The notes: generated by a model from the sequence alone, not told the origin. Positions 1 to 7,389 are shown, counted from the stretch's first letter. The stretch is 41,436 nucleotides of DNA from Candidatus Poribacteria bacterium (GCA_028820845.1 JAPPII010000024.1:1-41436), one strand, 5' to 3'. Numbers and translations are program-made.

Positions 1-201
1 TATTAAGCAGCTAATGCTAATTCTTCATCAGCATTTATAAGTGTTCCGCCTATTTAACGAGGCCTGCGGAGACCTCGACATGCAACCTATATTTCATTCA
101 CCTTCGTCGAAACCTTGACACCCCCAGATAGGAAATAGATGGTTAGAATAGAAATTGTACCAATAGGATTCTACTACCGATTCATCCGTCTACGAACGCT
201 A
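1..201. other. window edge, no gene seen
   Basis: I see no coding region here. The one structured element is an imperfect hairpin, CGAGG at 58-62 pairing with CCTCG at 73-77, with two more base pairs inside after one mismatch. It resembles the GGCGAGGTT/AACCTCGCC palindrome at 14702 and is probably another short interspersed palindrome. I looked for a tmRNA gene next to smpB and found none. Confidence 0.4.
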
Positions 202-660
202 TCAATTATATGCCCGTATCTCATTTGCAGTCGCTTCACGTTCAATTTTATCGCGTTTATCATAAAGCCGCTTACCCATCGCAACAGCCAACTCTAATTT
301 GACTTTACCGTTGCTAAAGTAGGCACGCGTCGGGACGATGGTCATTCCTTTTGAACGGATCGAACGTTCAAGCTTCGTGATCTCCCGTCGATGCAACAAT
401 AGTTTCCGTTTCCGTTTCGGCTCGTGATTTGCAATATTCCCGTGTTCATACGGACCGATATGAGCATCAATCAGAAAGACTTCGCCGTCTGTCACCTGCG
501 CATAACTATCAGTGAGGTTAAGCCGTCCGGAGCGAATCGCCTTCACTTCAGTGCCTTGCAAGACAACACCGGCTTCATACCGATCACGCAAGTGATAGTC
601 ATACCGCGCCTTTCGATTTATTGTAATCACTGGAGACGTAGAATCTTTAGCATTTTTCAT
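202..660 (-). CDS. smpB: SsrA-binding protein SmpB
   Basis: SmpB binds tmRNA and delivers it to stalled ribosomes for trans-translation. The 152-residue product has the usual family length. It shows the family pattern: an N-terminal ARYDYHL stretch, the VLQGTEVKAIRSGRLNL OB-fold strand region, the DAHIGPYEHGN segment and a basic C-terminal tail (KRLYDKRDKIERE) that mimics the codon-anticodon helix in the decoding site. I chose the ATG at 660 rather than the GTG at 681. The GTG would add seven residues not expected in the family and would lie on the -10 element of a good promoter. With the 660 start the transcript would have almost no leader, so no ribosome binding site is expected or seen. 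It is divergent from hflX. Identification is firm from conserved motifs; the exact start is inferred. Confidence 0.95.
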   Translation of the reverse strand: MKNAKDSTSPVITINRKARYDYHLRDRYEAGVVLQGTEVKAIRSGRLNLTDSYAQVTDGEVFLIDAHIGPYEHGNIANHEPKRKRKLLLHRREITKLERSIRSKGMTIVPTRAYFSNGKVKLELAVAMGKRLYDKRDKIEREATANEIRAYN

Positions 661-671
661 CGTGACATTAA

Positions 672-700
672 AGTATAACACAAAACGAACTTAGAGACAA
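672..700 (-). promoter_or_regulatory. promoter of smpB
   Basis: On the minus strand TTGTCT (695-700), a 17-base spacer and TATACT (672-677) form a good sigma-70 type promoter. Transcription should begin near 664-666, only about five bases before the smpB ATG at 660, which implies a nearly leaderless message. Confidence 0.6.
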
Positions 701-748
701 GAAAAAACATCAGAAAATCTGAAGTATCTTCTCAAAATTAGATTTCAA

Positions 749-777
749 TTGAAAAAAGCCCGTAGATCTGATAAACT
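749..777 (+). promoter_or_regulatory. promoter of the hflX operon
   Basis: TTGAAA (749-754), 17-base spacer, TAAACT (772-777). It would start transcription near 784, about 70 bases before the hflX ATG. It sits back to back with the smpB promoter in the divergent intergenic gap. Confidence 0.5.
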
Positions 778-855
778 ATACCCTAAAGTCCCTGTTGTTA
801 GATAGACTGAGACCCTGTGCTTCGGTATACTTTCAAAACAAGAAAGGAGTGCTTG

Positions 856-2145
856 ATGCAAGAATTTTACGACACCCGTGCACCGAATCCGCCTACACGC
901 GCAATCTTAGTAGGTGTAAAACTCAGAGATACCCTGATGCACGAAACTGAAGAATCAATACAAGAACTCCGTCAACTCACAGAAACTGCTGGTATTGAAG
1001 TCGTCTGTGAAACTATCCAGCCTCGCAACATGCCCAGTCCAACGTATTTTATCGGCGAAGGCAAGGTGGAAGAGATCAAACCGTTAATTGAAGAACTCAA
1101 CGCCGATGCAATTATCTTTGATGAAGAACTGTCACCGGGGCAGAATCGGAACCTTGAGAAGGCATTTGATATTACCACTATTGACAGGACAGGACTCATC
1201 CTCCAAGTTTTTGCGCAACGCGCACTCACCAAAGAGGCGCGACTCCAAGTCGCATTGGCGCAGCTCGAATATGCGTTGCCGCGTCTGACACGGATGTGGA
1301 CACACCTCTCACGACTCGCAACGGGTGGCGGCGGCGGTAGACACCTCCGCGGTCCTGGTGAAACGCAGCTTGAGATGGACAGACGCTGGGTTCGCCGGAA
1401 CATCGGGCAGGTCAGAAAAGCACTTCAAGCCATCGAGAAGCAACGTCACGTTCAGCGTAAAAACCGTTCTGAAAAAATCAAAGTGTCACTCGTTGGATAC
1501 ACAAACGCTGGGAAATCAACACTTTTCAACGCGCTGACAGGCGAAACTGTTTTAGCTGAAGATAAGCTGTTCGCAACCTTAGATTCTACCACACGGAAAG
1601 TGGATTTGCCACAAAAGCAGCAGATTCTGTTAAGTGATACCGTCGGGTTTATCAAGAAACTGCCACACCAGTTAGTCGAAGCATTCAAAGCAACTCTCGA
1701 AGAGGTTTCAGAAGCCGACTTTCTGCTCCATGTTGTTGATGTGAGCCACCCGGAAGCAGAAGCACAGATCGCTGCCGTGAACGTGGTTCTCGAAGACTTG
1801 GATGCCACCGATATTCCGATGTTCATGGCTTTCAATAAAATTGATAATCTCAAAAACGAAGAAAGCCTACAAATTCTAAAGAGTCAGTATCCAGAAGCGT
1901 TTCCCATCTCGGCACAACGCGGGGACGGTATCAAGGAATTAACGGATGCCTTGGCACATCGTTTCGGTGAACGTGGCACTAACCTCTCTTTCAGTATCCC
2001 ATACACGGAAGGAAAAGTGCTGGATTTACTCTACAAGCACGGCACTGTGCTTAATACGGAATACGCGGCGGAAGCCGTTCATGTCAACGTACGCCTTCCC
2101 AGTCGATACCTCAAATCCGTTTCTGAATTCTTGGTTTCTTCTTAA
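856..2145 (+). CDS. hflX: GTPase HflX
   Basis: HflX is a ribosome-associated GTPase that splits or rescues stalled 70S ribosomes under stress. The 429-residue product has the HflX N-terminal domain, the glycine-rich linker (GGGGGRHLRGPGE, about 155-168) and QLEMDRR signature, then a TrmE-Era-Obg type G domain. G1 is GYTNAGKST at about 213-221, G3 is DTVGF at 261-265 and G4 is NKID at 327-330. I chose ATG 856 because AAAGGAG lies six bases upstream; the GTG at 817 has no such site. A zinc-ribbon mini-gene and a sugar isomerase follow closely, so they are probably co-transcribed. Nothing is missing relative to the family, and the C-terminal extension (about 370-429) is normal for the long HflX form. 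Confidence 0.95.
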   Translation: MQEFYDTRAPNPPTRAILVGVKLRDTLMHETEESIQELRQLTETAGIEVVCETIQPRNMPSPTYFIGEGKVEEIKPLIEELNADAIIFDEELSPGQNRNLEKAFDITTIDRTGLILQVFAQRALTKEARLQVALAQLEYALPRLTRMWTHLSRLATGGGGGRHLRGPGETQLEMDRRWVRRNIGQVRKALQAIEKQRHVQRKNRSEKIKVSLVGYTNAGKSTLFNALTGETVLAEDKLFATLDSTTRKVDLPQKQQILLSDTVGFIKKLPHQLVEAFKATLEEVSEADFLLHVVDVSHPEAEAQIAAVNVVLEDLDATDIPMFMAFNKIDNLKNEESLQILKSQYPEAFPISAQRGDGIKELTDALAHRFGERGTNLSFSIPYTEGKVLDLLYKHGTVLNTEYAAEAVHVNVRLPSRYLKSVSEFLVSS

Positions 2146-2159
2146 GAGGGGCAGGAACA

Positions 2160-2408
2160 ATGCCATGGCTCGACCAGACTGACATCGGACACGACTTGCA
2201 AATCTGTCCAGATTGCGATACGGAATACGAGGTCTTGGATCAGTTTTCGGGAAATCCGTTGACAGATTCTTCACATAATCTGATTGATAGCGTGTTTAAC
2301 GATGCCTACTACGTTGAGATTCGGTGTCCACAGTGCCTTGAAACTCGACACCTTTGTATACAATCTCTAACAGCCACGCAATTTCATATTGAAAAGGAGA
2401 GAAAATGA
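2160..2408 (+). CDS. small zinc-ribbon protein
   Basis: An 82-residue protein with two CPxC knuckles (CPDC near residue 19 and CPQC near residue 58), which together could hold one zinc ion. I do not recognise a named family. It starts 14 bases after the hflX stop with a GGGGCAGGA-like ribosome site, and its stop overlaps the next start as ATGA, so translation is probably coupled to the isomerase gene. The tight packing and Cys pairs support a real gene. The function is unknown; a nucleic-acid-binding or chaperone-like role would be a guess. Confidence 0.75.
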   Translation: MPWLDQTDIGHDLQICPDCDTEYEVLDQFSGNPLTDSSHNLIDSVFNDAYYVEIRCPQCLETRHLCIQSLTATQFHIEKERK

Positions 2409-3196
2409 AGATAGGCGTTACCCAAATTATCCTTGGCGGTATGTCCTTAGACGATACACTTTCGCTCTGTCAGGATGCCGGTTACGATGCCGTCGAACTC
2501 ACGTTCGGTGAAGGACAGGATACCGACATTAATATGAGCGATACGGAACTACAAGGCATCGCCGCGAAGTGTGCCGACGCAGGTATTGAAATCAGCAGTA
2601 TCACAGCAGGCTACGCCGACCGAGGCAATTTGTTAAGTCTGGACGCAACAGCACGCGAAAAAGGGGCAGTCTCTCTGGCACGCGGCTTAGAAGTCGCGGG
2701 TGCCCTTGGTGTCGGCGGAATTTTACTGCATCCGGGACAACTTACCGTTGAAGGTACATACCAACAGGTTTGGGATAACCTTGTCGGTATTCTTAAAGAC
2801 CTCGCACCTTCCGCGGCAAAACATCAAGTTGCAATCGGGCTTGAAAACGTCTGGAACAAATTCTTGCTGAGTCCAAAGGAGATGCGAGATATTGTTGATG
2901 AAATAGATAACGAATGGGTCGGCACCTATCTTGATACCGCGAACATGATGGCTTACGGTTACCCAGAACACTGGATCCGCGAACTCGGACACCGTATTAA
3001 ACGGGTACACTTCAAGGATTTCTCCCGCAGCGACCATCGGTTCGTCAACCTATTAGACGGAGATACAGACTGGCAGGCAGTTATGGAAGGGTTCCGTGCC
3101 ATCGGTTACGACGGCTACGTCATTCATGAAGTCGGTGGCGACAGGGACGCACAAATTGATCTCGCAAAACGGATGCGCAAAATTGTTGCGATGTAG
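2405..3196 (+). CDS. sugar phosphate isomerase/epimerase (AP endonuclease family 2 fold)
   Basis: A 263-residue TIM-barrel protein of the xylose isomerase-like superfamily, which isomerises or epimerises sugars and cyclitols with a divalent metal. Metal-ligand positions are recognisable: Glu in GLENVW (about 142-147), Asp in TYLDTAN (about 178-184), His in RVHFKDF (about 200-206) and Glu in VIHEVGGD (about 239-246). The length is typical for single-domain members. The start codon overlaps the preceding stop (ATGA). This family often works with Gfo/Idh/MocA oxidoreductases in inositol or sugar catabolism; such genes occur 28 kb away in this window but not next to it. The exact substrate cannot be read from the sequence. 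Confidence 0.88.
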   Translation: MKIGVTQIILGGMSLDDTLSLCQDAGYDAVELTFGEGQDTDINMSDTELQGIAAKCADAGIEISSITAGYADRGNLLSLDATAREKGAVSLARGLEVAGALGVGGILLHPGQLTVEGTYQQVWDNLVGILKDLAPSAAKHQVAIGLENVWNKFLLSPKEMRDIVDEIDNEWVGTYLDTANMMAYGYPEHWIRELGHRIKRVHFKDFSRSDHRFVNLLDGDTDWQAVMEGFRAIGYDGYVIHEVGGDRDAQIDLAKRMRKIVAM

Positions 3197-3199
3197 CGC

Positions 3200-3236
3200 A
3201 AACAGAAAAGGCGATGGGTCTACTGAAACCATCGCC
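3200..3236 (-). terminator. rho-independent terminator of tRNA-Leu
   Basis: An 8-bp perfect stem, GGCGATGG/CCATCGCC (3210-3217 and 3229-3236), with an 11-base loop. Read on the minus strand it is followed by TTTTCTGTTTG. It lies just after the tRNA 3' end. On the plus strand it also follows the isomerase stop codon, so the stem may serve both directions, though the U-run exists only for the minus strand. Confidence 0.75.
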
Positions 3237-3240
3237 ACAT

Positions 3241-3324
3241 GCCGGAGGTCGGACTCGAACCGACATGGACCTAGGGCCCGCTGGATTTTGAGTCCAGTGC
3301 GTCTACCAATTTCACCACTCCGGC
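3241..3324 (-). tRNA. tRNA-Leu (anticodon CAA)
   Basis: An 84-base class II tRNA. The acceptor stem is GCCGGAG/CTCCGGC, with a D-loop containing TGGTAGACGC, an anticodon arm CTGGA-CTCAAAA-TCCAG giving anticodon CAA (reads UUG), a variable arm of leucine type and a TTCGAGT T-loop. The 3' CCA is not encoded, so it must be added after transcription. A promoter lies just upstream and a terminator just downstream, so it is a single-gene unit. Confidence 0.97.
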
Positions 3325-3341
3325 TTTTTGCTAATCCCATT

Positions 3342-3370
3342 ATTATATAATATTTTCGGTGAGAAGTCAA
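3342..3370 (-). promoter_or_regulatory. strong promoter of tRNA-Leu
   Basis: TTGACT (minus strand, 3365-3370), exactly 17 bases, TATAAT (3342-3347). This near-consensus promoter fires toward the tRNA at 3324. It occupies the place where a GTG-start version of the opposite hypothetical gene would begin, which argues for the ATG at 3413 in that gene. Confidence 0.8.
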
Positions 3371-3412
3371 ATTTTTCCAACGAGACCCGACTCACAAATC
3401 ATACTCAAAACC

Positions 3413-4261
3413 ATGATAAATGAGCAACGCAACTTCCAATCTGAAAACATACTGCAACGCTTCTTTATCAGCGCGAAAGCCCTGTTCATCCAACTACTGA
3501 AAAAGGAGACGTGGCAAACCTTATGGCAGTGGGGACTTTGGCGTGTTATCCCCAAACGTCGTCGGATTTTGAAGCTAACAAGTCAACTGCAGCCCCTCGA
3601 TCCAAATGCGCCTGCTGAAATACGCGCCGTCCGCGACGAAGTCTTCGCAAAATGTTGTTTAGAACTACAGACCCCCGAACAACAAATCCTTTTAGATATT
3701 CTCAAGTTCGCCGCACAACCGCTTGGGTACGAGCAGATCCTTTTCGCAGCCATCTATCCGGTTCTCATTAAACGCGACATGGCAGTCATCCCGATACAAA
3801 CCGAGGTCGGACACCGACTCGATGTAGAAATTGGTTACCTCGGACATAATGAAGACTACTTCTTTTGGGTTCTGGAGATTGATGGAACCGGACGCTTATC
3901 TCTTGACACACGGCTCGACCCAAGAATCGAAACCCGGGACGACAAACGGTACGTGGTCTATTCGTTGGGCAGTAACGGACTTGTGGACACAGACTATGCG
4001 GCGTATGCAGAGCAGTGGCTACTTGACTCCCATCGTCTAACTGCGGCACTTCCTTTACTCGCCGCCGCCTATGCAGAACAGTGGATACTGAACGCACGTA
4101 CGTATCTGACCCACATCCTCACAGACCTGAAAAAACGGAATTATCAGGTCACAGCAACGGCAATACCTGATTTTGAACGGGAGCGGTTGTCACTTTTACG
4201 CCGTCTCTCCCTCGACCGGCTAAAAAAACGTCAATTTCTGTCCGAACGCCGAAATCGCTAA
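3413..4261 (+). CDS. hypothetical protein with an internal AYAEQW repeat
   Basis: A 282-residue protein that I do not recognise. The N-terminal third is basic and rich in Trp and Leu (FIQLLKKETW, WQWGLWRVIPKRRR). The middle (about 100-170) looks like an alpha/beta fold with strands such as MAVIPIQTEV and FFWVLEIDG. Near the C-terminus the motif AAYAEQW(L/I)L(D/N) occurs twice about 24 residues apart, which suggests a small helix-hairpin duplication. The C-terminus is very basic. I chose ATG 3413 because the earlier GTG (3359) overlaps the divergent tRNA promoter. Its last 113 bases overlap the convergent M24 peptidase gene. Codon use is like its neighbours, which supports a real gene. Confidence 0.65.
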   Translation: MINEQRNFQSENILQRFFISAKALFIQLLKKETWQTLWQWGLWRVIPKRRRILKLTSQLQPLDPNAPAEIRAVRDEVFAKCCLELQTPEQQILLDILKFAAQPLGYEQILFAAIYPVLIKRDMAVIPIQTEVGHRLDVEIGYLGHNEDYFFWVLEIDGTGRLSLDTRLDPRIETRDDKRYVVYSLGSNGLVDTDYAAYAEQWLLDSHRLTAALPLLAAAYAEQWILNARTYLTHILTDLKKRNYQVTATAIPDFERERLSLLRRLSLDRLKKRQFLSERRNR

Positions 4262-5330
4262 GGTAGATACCGGGTTCAATCGAGAAGCAAACCCCTGGAA
4301 TCAAGGTACGCCTATCGCGTGTTTCCAAGTTATCTAAATTAACACCGTTCCCATGGATAACAGTGCCGATGTTATGTCCGGTACGGTGAATAAAGAACTC
4401 CCCATACCCTTTTTCAGTGATATACCCACGGACACAATCGTCTACCTCATAACCGTGAATCGGTTCATCGCGTCCCCACTTTTCACGGATGAATCGAACG
4501 GCTCTGTCCCGCGCTTCCTTGACAATCTCGAAGATTTCAACATATTGTGAGGGGACGGTTTTTCCGGCATAAGCCACCCATGTCGTATCTGCGAAAACAG
4601 CATCTAACTCTTTCTGTTTTGCCCACAAATCGATTAAGATGAAGTCTCCACTTTTAATTTCTTGGGTATTTGTCGCAGTGGGTGCATAATGCGGATCGCT
4701 GCTCTTAGCGTTGACAGCAACGATAGGTGGGTGATCCGTGACGAGGTCCATGTCATCAAACTGTCCGAGAATCTCCTGCTGAACGTCATATTCCGTAATT
4801 GTTTTCCCATCTTTCAGTTGTGCACCGATCCATGCGAAGGCATAATCTTTTGCTTGCAGCACCAAATGTGCCGAGGCTTGATGTCCTGCTGCCTGTGCGT
4901 CGCTCAAACGTGCCTCCACCCTTTGTGCTAAGTCCGCGGACGTATGTACCTCAACACCGAAGGAACGAATCCACTCCAATGTCCCCGCATCTACCCGTGA
5001 GATGTATGGAATTTCGGCATTTGGCGAATACTCCATCGCAACGGTTTTAATATCCGCAAGCAACTTTCGCATCTCTTCGTTCAGTTCCTGCCAACCGGCA
5101 TAAAGTGTCATCTGTCCTTGAACCCCAACGAAGTTGGATGTCTCAATTTTATGGACCAACCATCGCGGTTCACCGTGTGCGGGAATGAGGCAGAACCAGC
5201 GGCGCGTTATATTTTTTCCTGATAAGCTGGCGACGTTCTGTGCGATGGGGTTTATCCCGCGGAAATCGTAGAGGAGCCAGGCATCTAATCGTAATGTTGC
5301 TAATTCACGCTGAATTTCTGTTATTTTCAT
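4149..5330 (-). CDS. M24 family Xaa-Pro aminopeptidase-like metallopeptidase
   Basis: A 393-residue cytoplasmic pita-bread-fold peptidase that removes N-terminal residues before proline. The N-terminal creatinase-like domain covers about 1-160 and the catalytic domain about 165-393. The five dinuclear metal ligands are all in place: Asp234 (LIDLW), Asp248 (FADTT), His319 (HRTGHN), Glu352 (IEPGIY) and Glu365 (RTEIDV). HGNGVNLDN at about 326-334 is also typical. There is no signal peptide. The start is ATG 5330; a GGAGG lies 14 bases upstream, further than usual. The 3' end overlaps the convergent hypothetical gene. It could equally act as a prolidase or creatinase-type hydrolase; motifs alone do not separate these. 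Confidence 0.9.
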   Translation of the reverse strand: MKITEIQRELATLRLDAWLLYDFRGINPIAQNVASLSGKNITRRWFCLIPAHGEPRWLVHKIETSNFVGVQGQMTLYAGWQELNEEMRKLLADIKTVAMEYSPNAEIPYISRVDAGTLEWIRSFGVEVHTSADLAQRVEARLSDAQAAGHQASAHLVLQAKDYAFAWIGAQLKDGKTITEYDVQQEILGQFDDMDLVTDHPPIVAVNAKSSDPHYAPTATNTQEIKSGDFILIDLWAKQKELDAVFADTTWVAYAGKTVPSQYVEIFEIVKEARDRAVRFIREKWGRDEPIHGYEVDDCVRGYITEKGYGEFFIHRTGHNIGTVIHGNGVNLDNLETRDRRTLIPGVCFSIEPGIYLSDFGVRTEIDVFLAGRGRDGVKVTTAPVQNQVLPLL

Positions 5331-5352
5331 GTCAGCAAAGTCTTCCTCCAGA

Positions 5353-5538
5353 TTATATTGTCGGAATTTTTAATTGCTTACAAATTTGCTTGGCAAGATC
5401 ATTGGGAATTTCGGTATGTCTGGGCACCGTGGTGTGAGTGCCTAACTTTGGATGCCGCCATCGCGAATGTTTACGACCCTCTTTATACAACTCACAGCCA
5501 TGCTCTTCAAGATGCTTAATCAACTGTCTGCGTTTCAT
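5353..5538 (-). CDS. hicA: HicA-type toxin (mRNA interferase)
   Basis: A 61-residue protein of the YcfA/HicA family, a double-stranded-RNA-binding-like fold that cleaves mRNA. It shows the family pattern: MKRRQLIKHLEEHG, then KEGRKHSRWRHP with the catalytic His in KHS, then TTVPRHTEIPNDLAKQICKQL. Its start overlaps the antitoxin stop by four bases, so the order is antitoxin first and translation is coupled. The antitoxin gene is complete, so the pair can be functional. Confidence 0.9.
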   Translation of the reverse strand: MKRRQLIKHLEEHGCELYKEGRKHSRWRHPKLGTHTTVPRHTEIPNDLAKQICKQLKIPTI

Positions 5539-5870
5539 ACATCAATTCTTACTTCCTCAAACCCGCCCTCTGTTTGATGCGGCGCGCCGAATTCCAAAAT
5601 GTCAGAAGTCTTTACCGCTTCAGCCTCGCTTTCTGTTCGACGAGACACTTCAAGCGTTTCATCTTCTAAGATTTCGCGAAGCGTGATTTGCAACGTATCT
5701 AATAATTCATTTTTCGTCCGCTCTTGGCACGTAACACCTGGAACTTCCAATATCCAGCCGATCCACCATCCTTCGCTCTCTCGAATGAGAGCTGTGTAGG
5801 TTTGTGGTATCTCTGCAGGACTAGATTCTATTTTTGCGTCTTCGACAAGCAAAATTTTCATCGTACTCAT
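5535..5870 (-). CDS. hicB: HicB-like antitoxin
   Basis: A 111-residue antitoxin. The central region, YTALIRESEGWWIGWILEV followed by PGVTCQERTKNELLDTL, is the HicB partial-RNase-H fold (about 24-70). The C-terminal tail is acidic and would wrap the toxin. The ATG at 5870 has GGAG eight bases upstream; an internal ATG at 5861 lacks a good site. The ATG overlaps the stop of a broken ATPase-domain fragment (ATGA), so this pair once formed the tail of a longer operon. The antitoxin probably represses its own promoter, but I cannot see a clear DNA-binding helix-turn-helix in the C-terminus. Confidence 0.87.
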   Translation of the reverse strand: MSTMKILLVEDAKIESSPAEIPQTYTALIRESEGWWIGWILEVPGVTCQERTKNELLDTLQITLREILEDETLEVSRRTESEAEAVKTSDILEFGAPHQTEGGFEEVRIDV

Positions 5871-5992
5871 TTTTCACTCTCCATTTTAGGTTGAAGTATG
5901 AAATGGGCACCTTCCTCGGGTTCAAGAACCTTCAGTTCAAGTTTGTTTCGTTCCGCAGCTTCTCCGACTATCGCGAGTCCCCAGCCTGTTCC
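5867..5992 (-). pseudogene. C-terminal remnant of a HATPase (histidine-kinase/GHKL) domain
   Basis: Reading in frame on the minus strand up to a stop that overlaps the hicB start gives 41 residues beginning GTGWGLAIVGEAAERN. This is the G2 box and following helix of the GHKL ATPase domain of histidine kinases, and it is followed by strands that end the fold (LELKVLEPEEG, HFILQP). The frame is closed by a TAA at 5993-5995 immediately before GTG, and the upstream kinase body is absent. The break lies next to the hairpin-rich region at 6010-6140, so an insertion may have removed the rest. Confidence 0.65.
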
Positions 5993-6021
5993 TTAAAGGA
6001 GATAGCGCGCTTTTCAGAGTA

Positions 6022-6130
6022 TTTCAGAGTAAACCTGAAAAATGATAGGTTTCAGAAAAAGCCGTAAACCTATACTGTGACTGGCTTTTTACAGATTTTT
6101 GCAGGAGGTTCTAAAAAGTTTACTCTGAAA
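6022..6130. repeat. 109-bp inverted-repeat unit, possible MITE remnant
   Basis: Perfect 13-base arms TTTCAGAGTAAAC and GTTTACTCTGAAA enclose a second inverted pair of 8 bases. The left arm is preceded by a partial extra copy (TTCAGAGTA at 6013-6021). The nested structure suggests a non-coding mobile element or a large hairpin rather than a terminator. No transposase is attached, and I could not define a target duplication. Confidence 0.4.
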
Positions 6131-6570
6131 TTTCAGAGGTGGACACTCAGTCGTTATTCTTTAGTCGGCGAGATCTCCGAATCCCAACTGCTGCTTGCTA
6201 ATAGATGACAACTTCTTGTAGGAGCGAGTGTTTTTGCTTAGAGTCTTTGCGAATCAACAGGGAATGCGCGTGTGGCATTCCGTGGGGTATTTTTGCGGAT
6301 TTCCCGACGTTCGCGATGCTTCCAATAGACACGATTCACGGAGGCTTCACGGAGAATTTTCTAAGGTCAGGTGGTCTGTGGGTTCGTTGAACGTAATATG
6401 TTCCGTCTCCGTGAAAACACGGAATGGTAAATTAGATTTAACAAAATATCCATGCAAACTGTCTATGTGAATTAGCGATCAGCGACTGTGCGGTGTCAAT
6501 TCTGCTGTCCCAGAGTGAGGGAAAATCTGTGAAATCTGCGTCAATCCGTATATTGAGAATTCGCCTTAAA

Positions 6571-6592
6571 AATGTTACACTGGTGTAACATT
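6571..6592. promoter_or_regulatory. 22-base palindrome, candidate repressor operator
   Basis: AATGTTACAC (6571-6580), TG, GTGTAACATT (6583-6592): two perfect 10-base half-sites. A related half-site TGTAACGTTA follows at about 6605-6614. This is the size and symmetry of a dimeric helix-turn-helix repressor site, but no intact gene starts nearby, so it looks orphaned. Confidence 0.35.
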
Positions 6593-6674
6593 TAGTGTGT
6601 GCCATGTAACGTTAGAGAACCCAGTCACCGTAAAGGTTTATTGACGTTTAACTTTCTCTTCTGAAAAAAAATAA

Positions 6675-6713
6675 TTAGGTTGCAGAGTCTTCCTGCTTTT
6701 TGTAGCGTTGCAT
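6675..6713 (-). CDS. 12-residue micro-ORF with strong translation signals
   Basis: On the minus strand an extended -10 (TGCTATAAT, 6746-6754) is followed by AGGAGGT six bases before ATG 6713 and a 12-codon frame (MQRYKKQEDSAT) ending in TAA. A run of eight T follows the stop within about 12 bases, after a weak GCAG/CTGC stem. This could be a leader peptide, a sORF or the retained start of a deleted gene. Only the signals support it; there is no homology. Confidence 0.3.
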   Translation of the reverse strand: MQRYKKQEDSAT

Positions 6714-6879
6714 TACCTGACCTCCTCTGAAAAATGCTTTAAGATATTATAGCATATTTCTTAACATAATTTCTGAAAATCTATTCTGGATTTTTAGAAT
6801 CTTATTTTTCCAAGCAGGAAAACTTACGAGATTTTCGTCTAGACGACTTCTTCTTTTTATATATTCTAACTTAAAATGA

Positions 6880-7389
6880 GGGTGTTTCATAAATAAGAGT
6901 TGCGAAAAGTCAGGATTTCAAGCAGCGACCCAGACGCATGGCAAAATACCCGTTTATATTGACGAGACGGGTTTTACTGAAACCGCTTTCCGCCGGTATG
7001 CTTATGCCCCGAGAGGGGTCGGCGTTGAAGATAAAGTGCCAAGTCATCGGTATACCCCCACGACGTTGATTGCTGCACGCTTGAATGGCTGTTTCACAGC
7101 CCCGCTGCTTTTCGAGGGCAGTTGCGATGCGGTTGCCTTCAACACTTGGCTTTCGGAGATGTTATGTCCGATGCTTGACGACAGGCATGTTCTGATCATG
7201 GATAATGCGTCTTTCCACAAAGGTGCTGAGACGGCGGCGTTGATCCAGGGGTCAGGTGCGAGTTTATTGTTTTTACCACCGTATGCCCCGGAGTTGAACC
7301 CGATTGAGAAGGATTTTGCCAACATCAAGCGCATACGTCAATACAACGCTCAGACTTCTATTGATGATATTATAAAAGTGTATAACTAA
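6880..7389 (+). pseudogene. IS630-family transposase, 5'-truncated
   Basis: The open frame has the DDE catalytic core of IS630/Tc1-mariner transposases: YIDETGF (first Asp), VLIMDNASFHK (second Asp) and APELNPIEKDFANIKR (Glu). Asp-2 and the catalytic Glu are separated by 34 residues (DD34E), as in this family. The N-terminal helix-turn-helix domain is absent. The frame is closed by a TGA at 6877-6879, and no ATG precedes the first Asp; the only good start (GTG 7036) lies after it. The protein cannot be functional alone. Terminal inverted repeats were not found. Confidence 0.8.

Larger units (their letters stand above)
5996..6879. other. decayed intergenic region with hairpins, an orphan operator-like palindrome and a micro-ORF
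   Basis: About 880 bases without a convincing gene. It holds an inverted repeat TTTCAGAGTAAAC (6022-6034) / GTTTACTCTGAAA (6118-6130) with a nested pair ATAGGTTT/AAACCTAT (6045-6052, 6066-6073). It also holds a 22-base palindrome at 6571-6592 and, on the minus strand, a promoter, ribosome site and 12-codon reading frame at 6675-6754. Short open frames elsewhere have no recognisable motif. It is bounded by a kinase-domain fragment and a truncated transposase, so it is probably a scar of several insertions and deletions. Confidence 0.5.

Noticed and set aside
114-149. TTGACA and TAGAAT as a promoter
   Set aside because: The spacer would be 24 bases, too long, and no gene follows in that direction before the window feature on the other strand.
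1-201. Possible tmRNA (ssrA) gene next to smpB
   Set aside because: No alanine-tRNA-like ends, tag-coding frame or T-loop could be found in the 201 bases before or in the gap after smpB.
3359-3412. GTG start extending the hypothetical gene upstream
   Set aside because: This region holds the near-consensus promoter of the tRNA gene on the other strand, and ATG 3413 gives a normal N-terminus.
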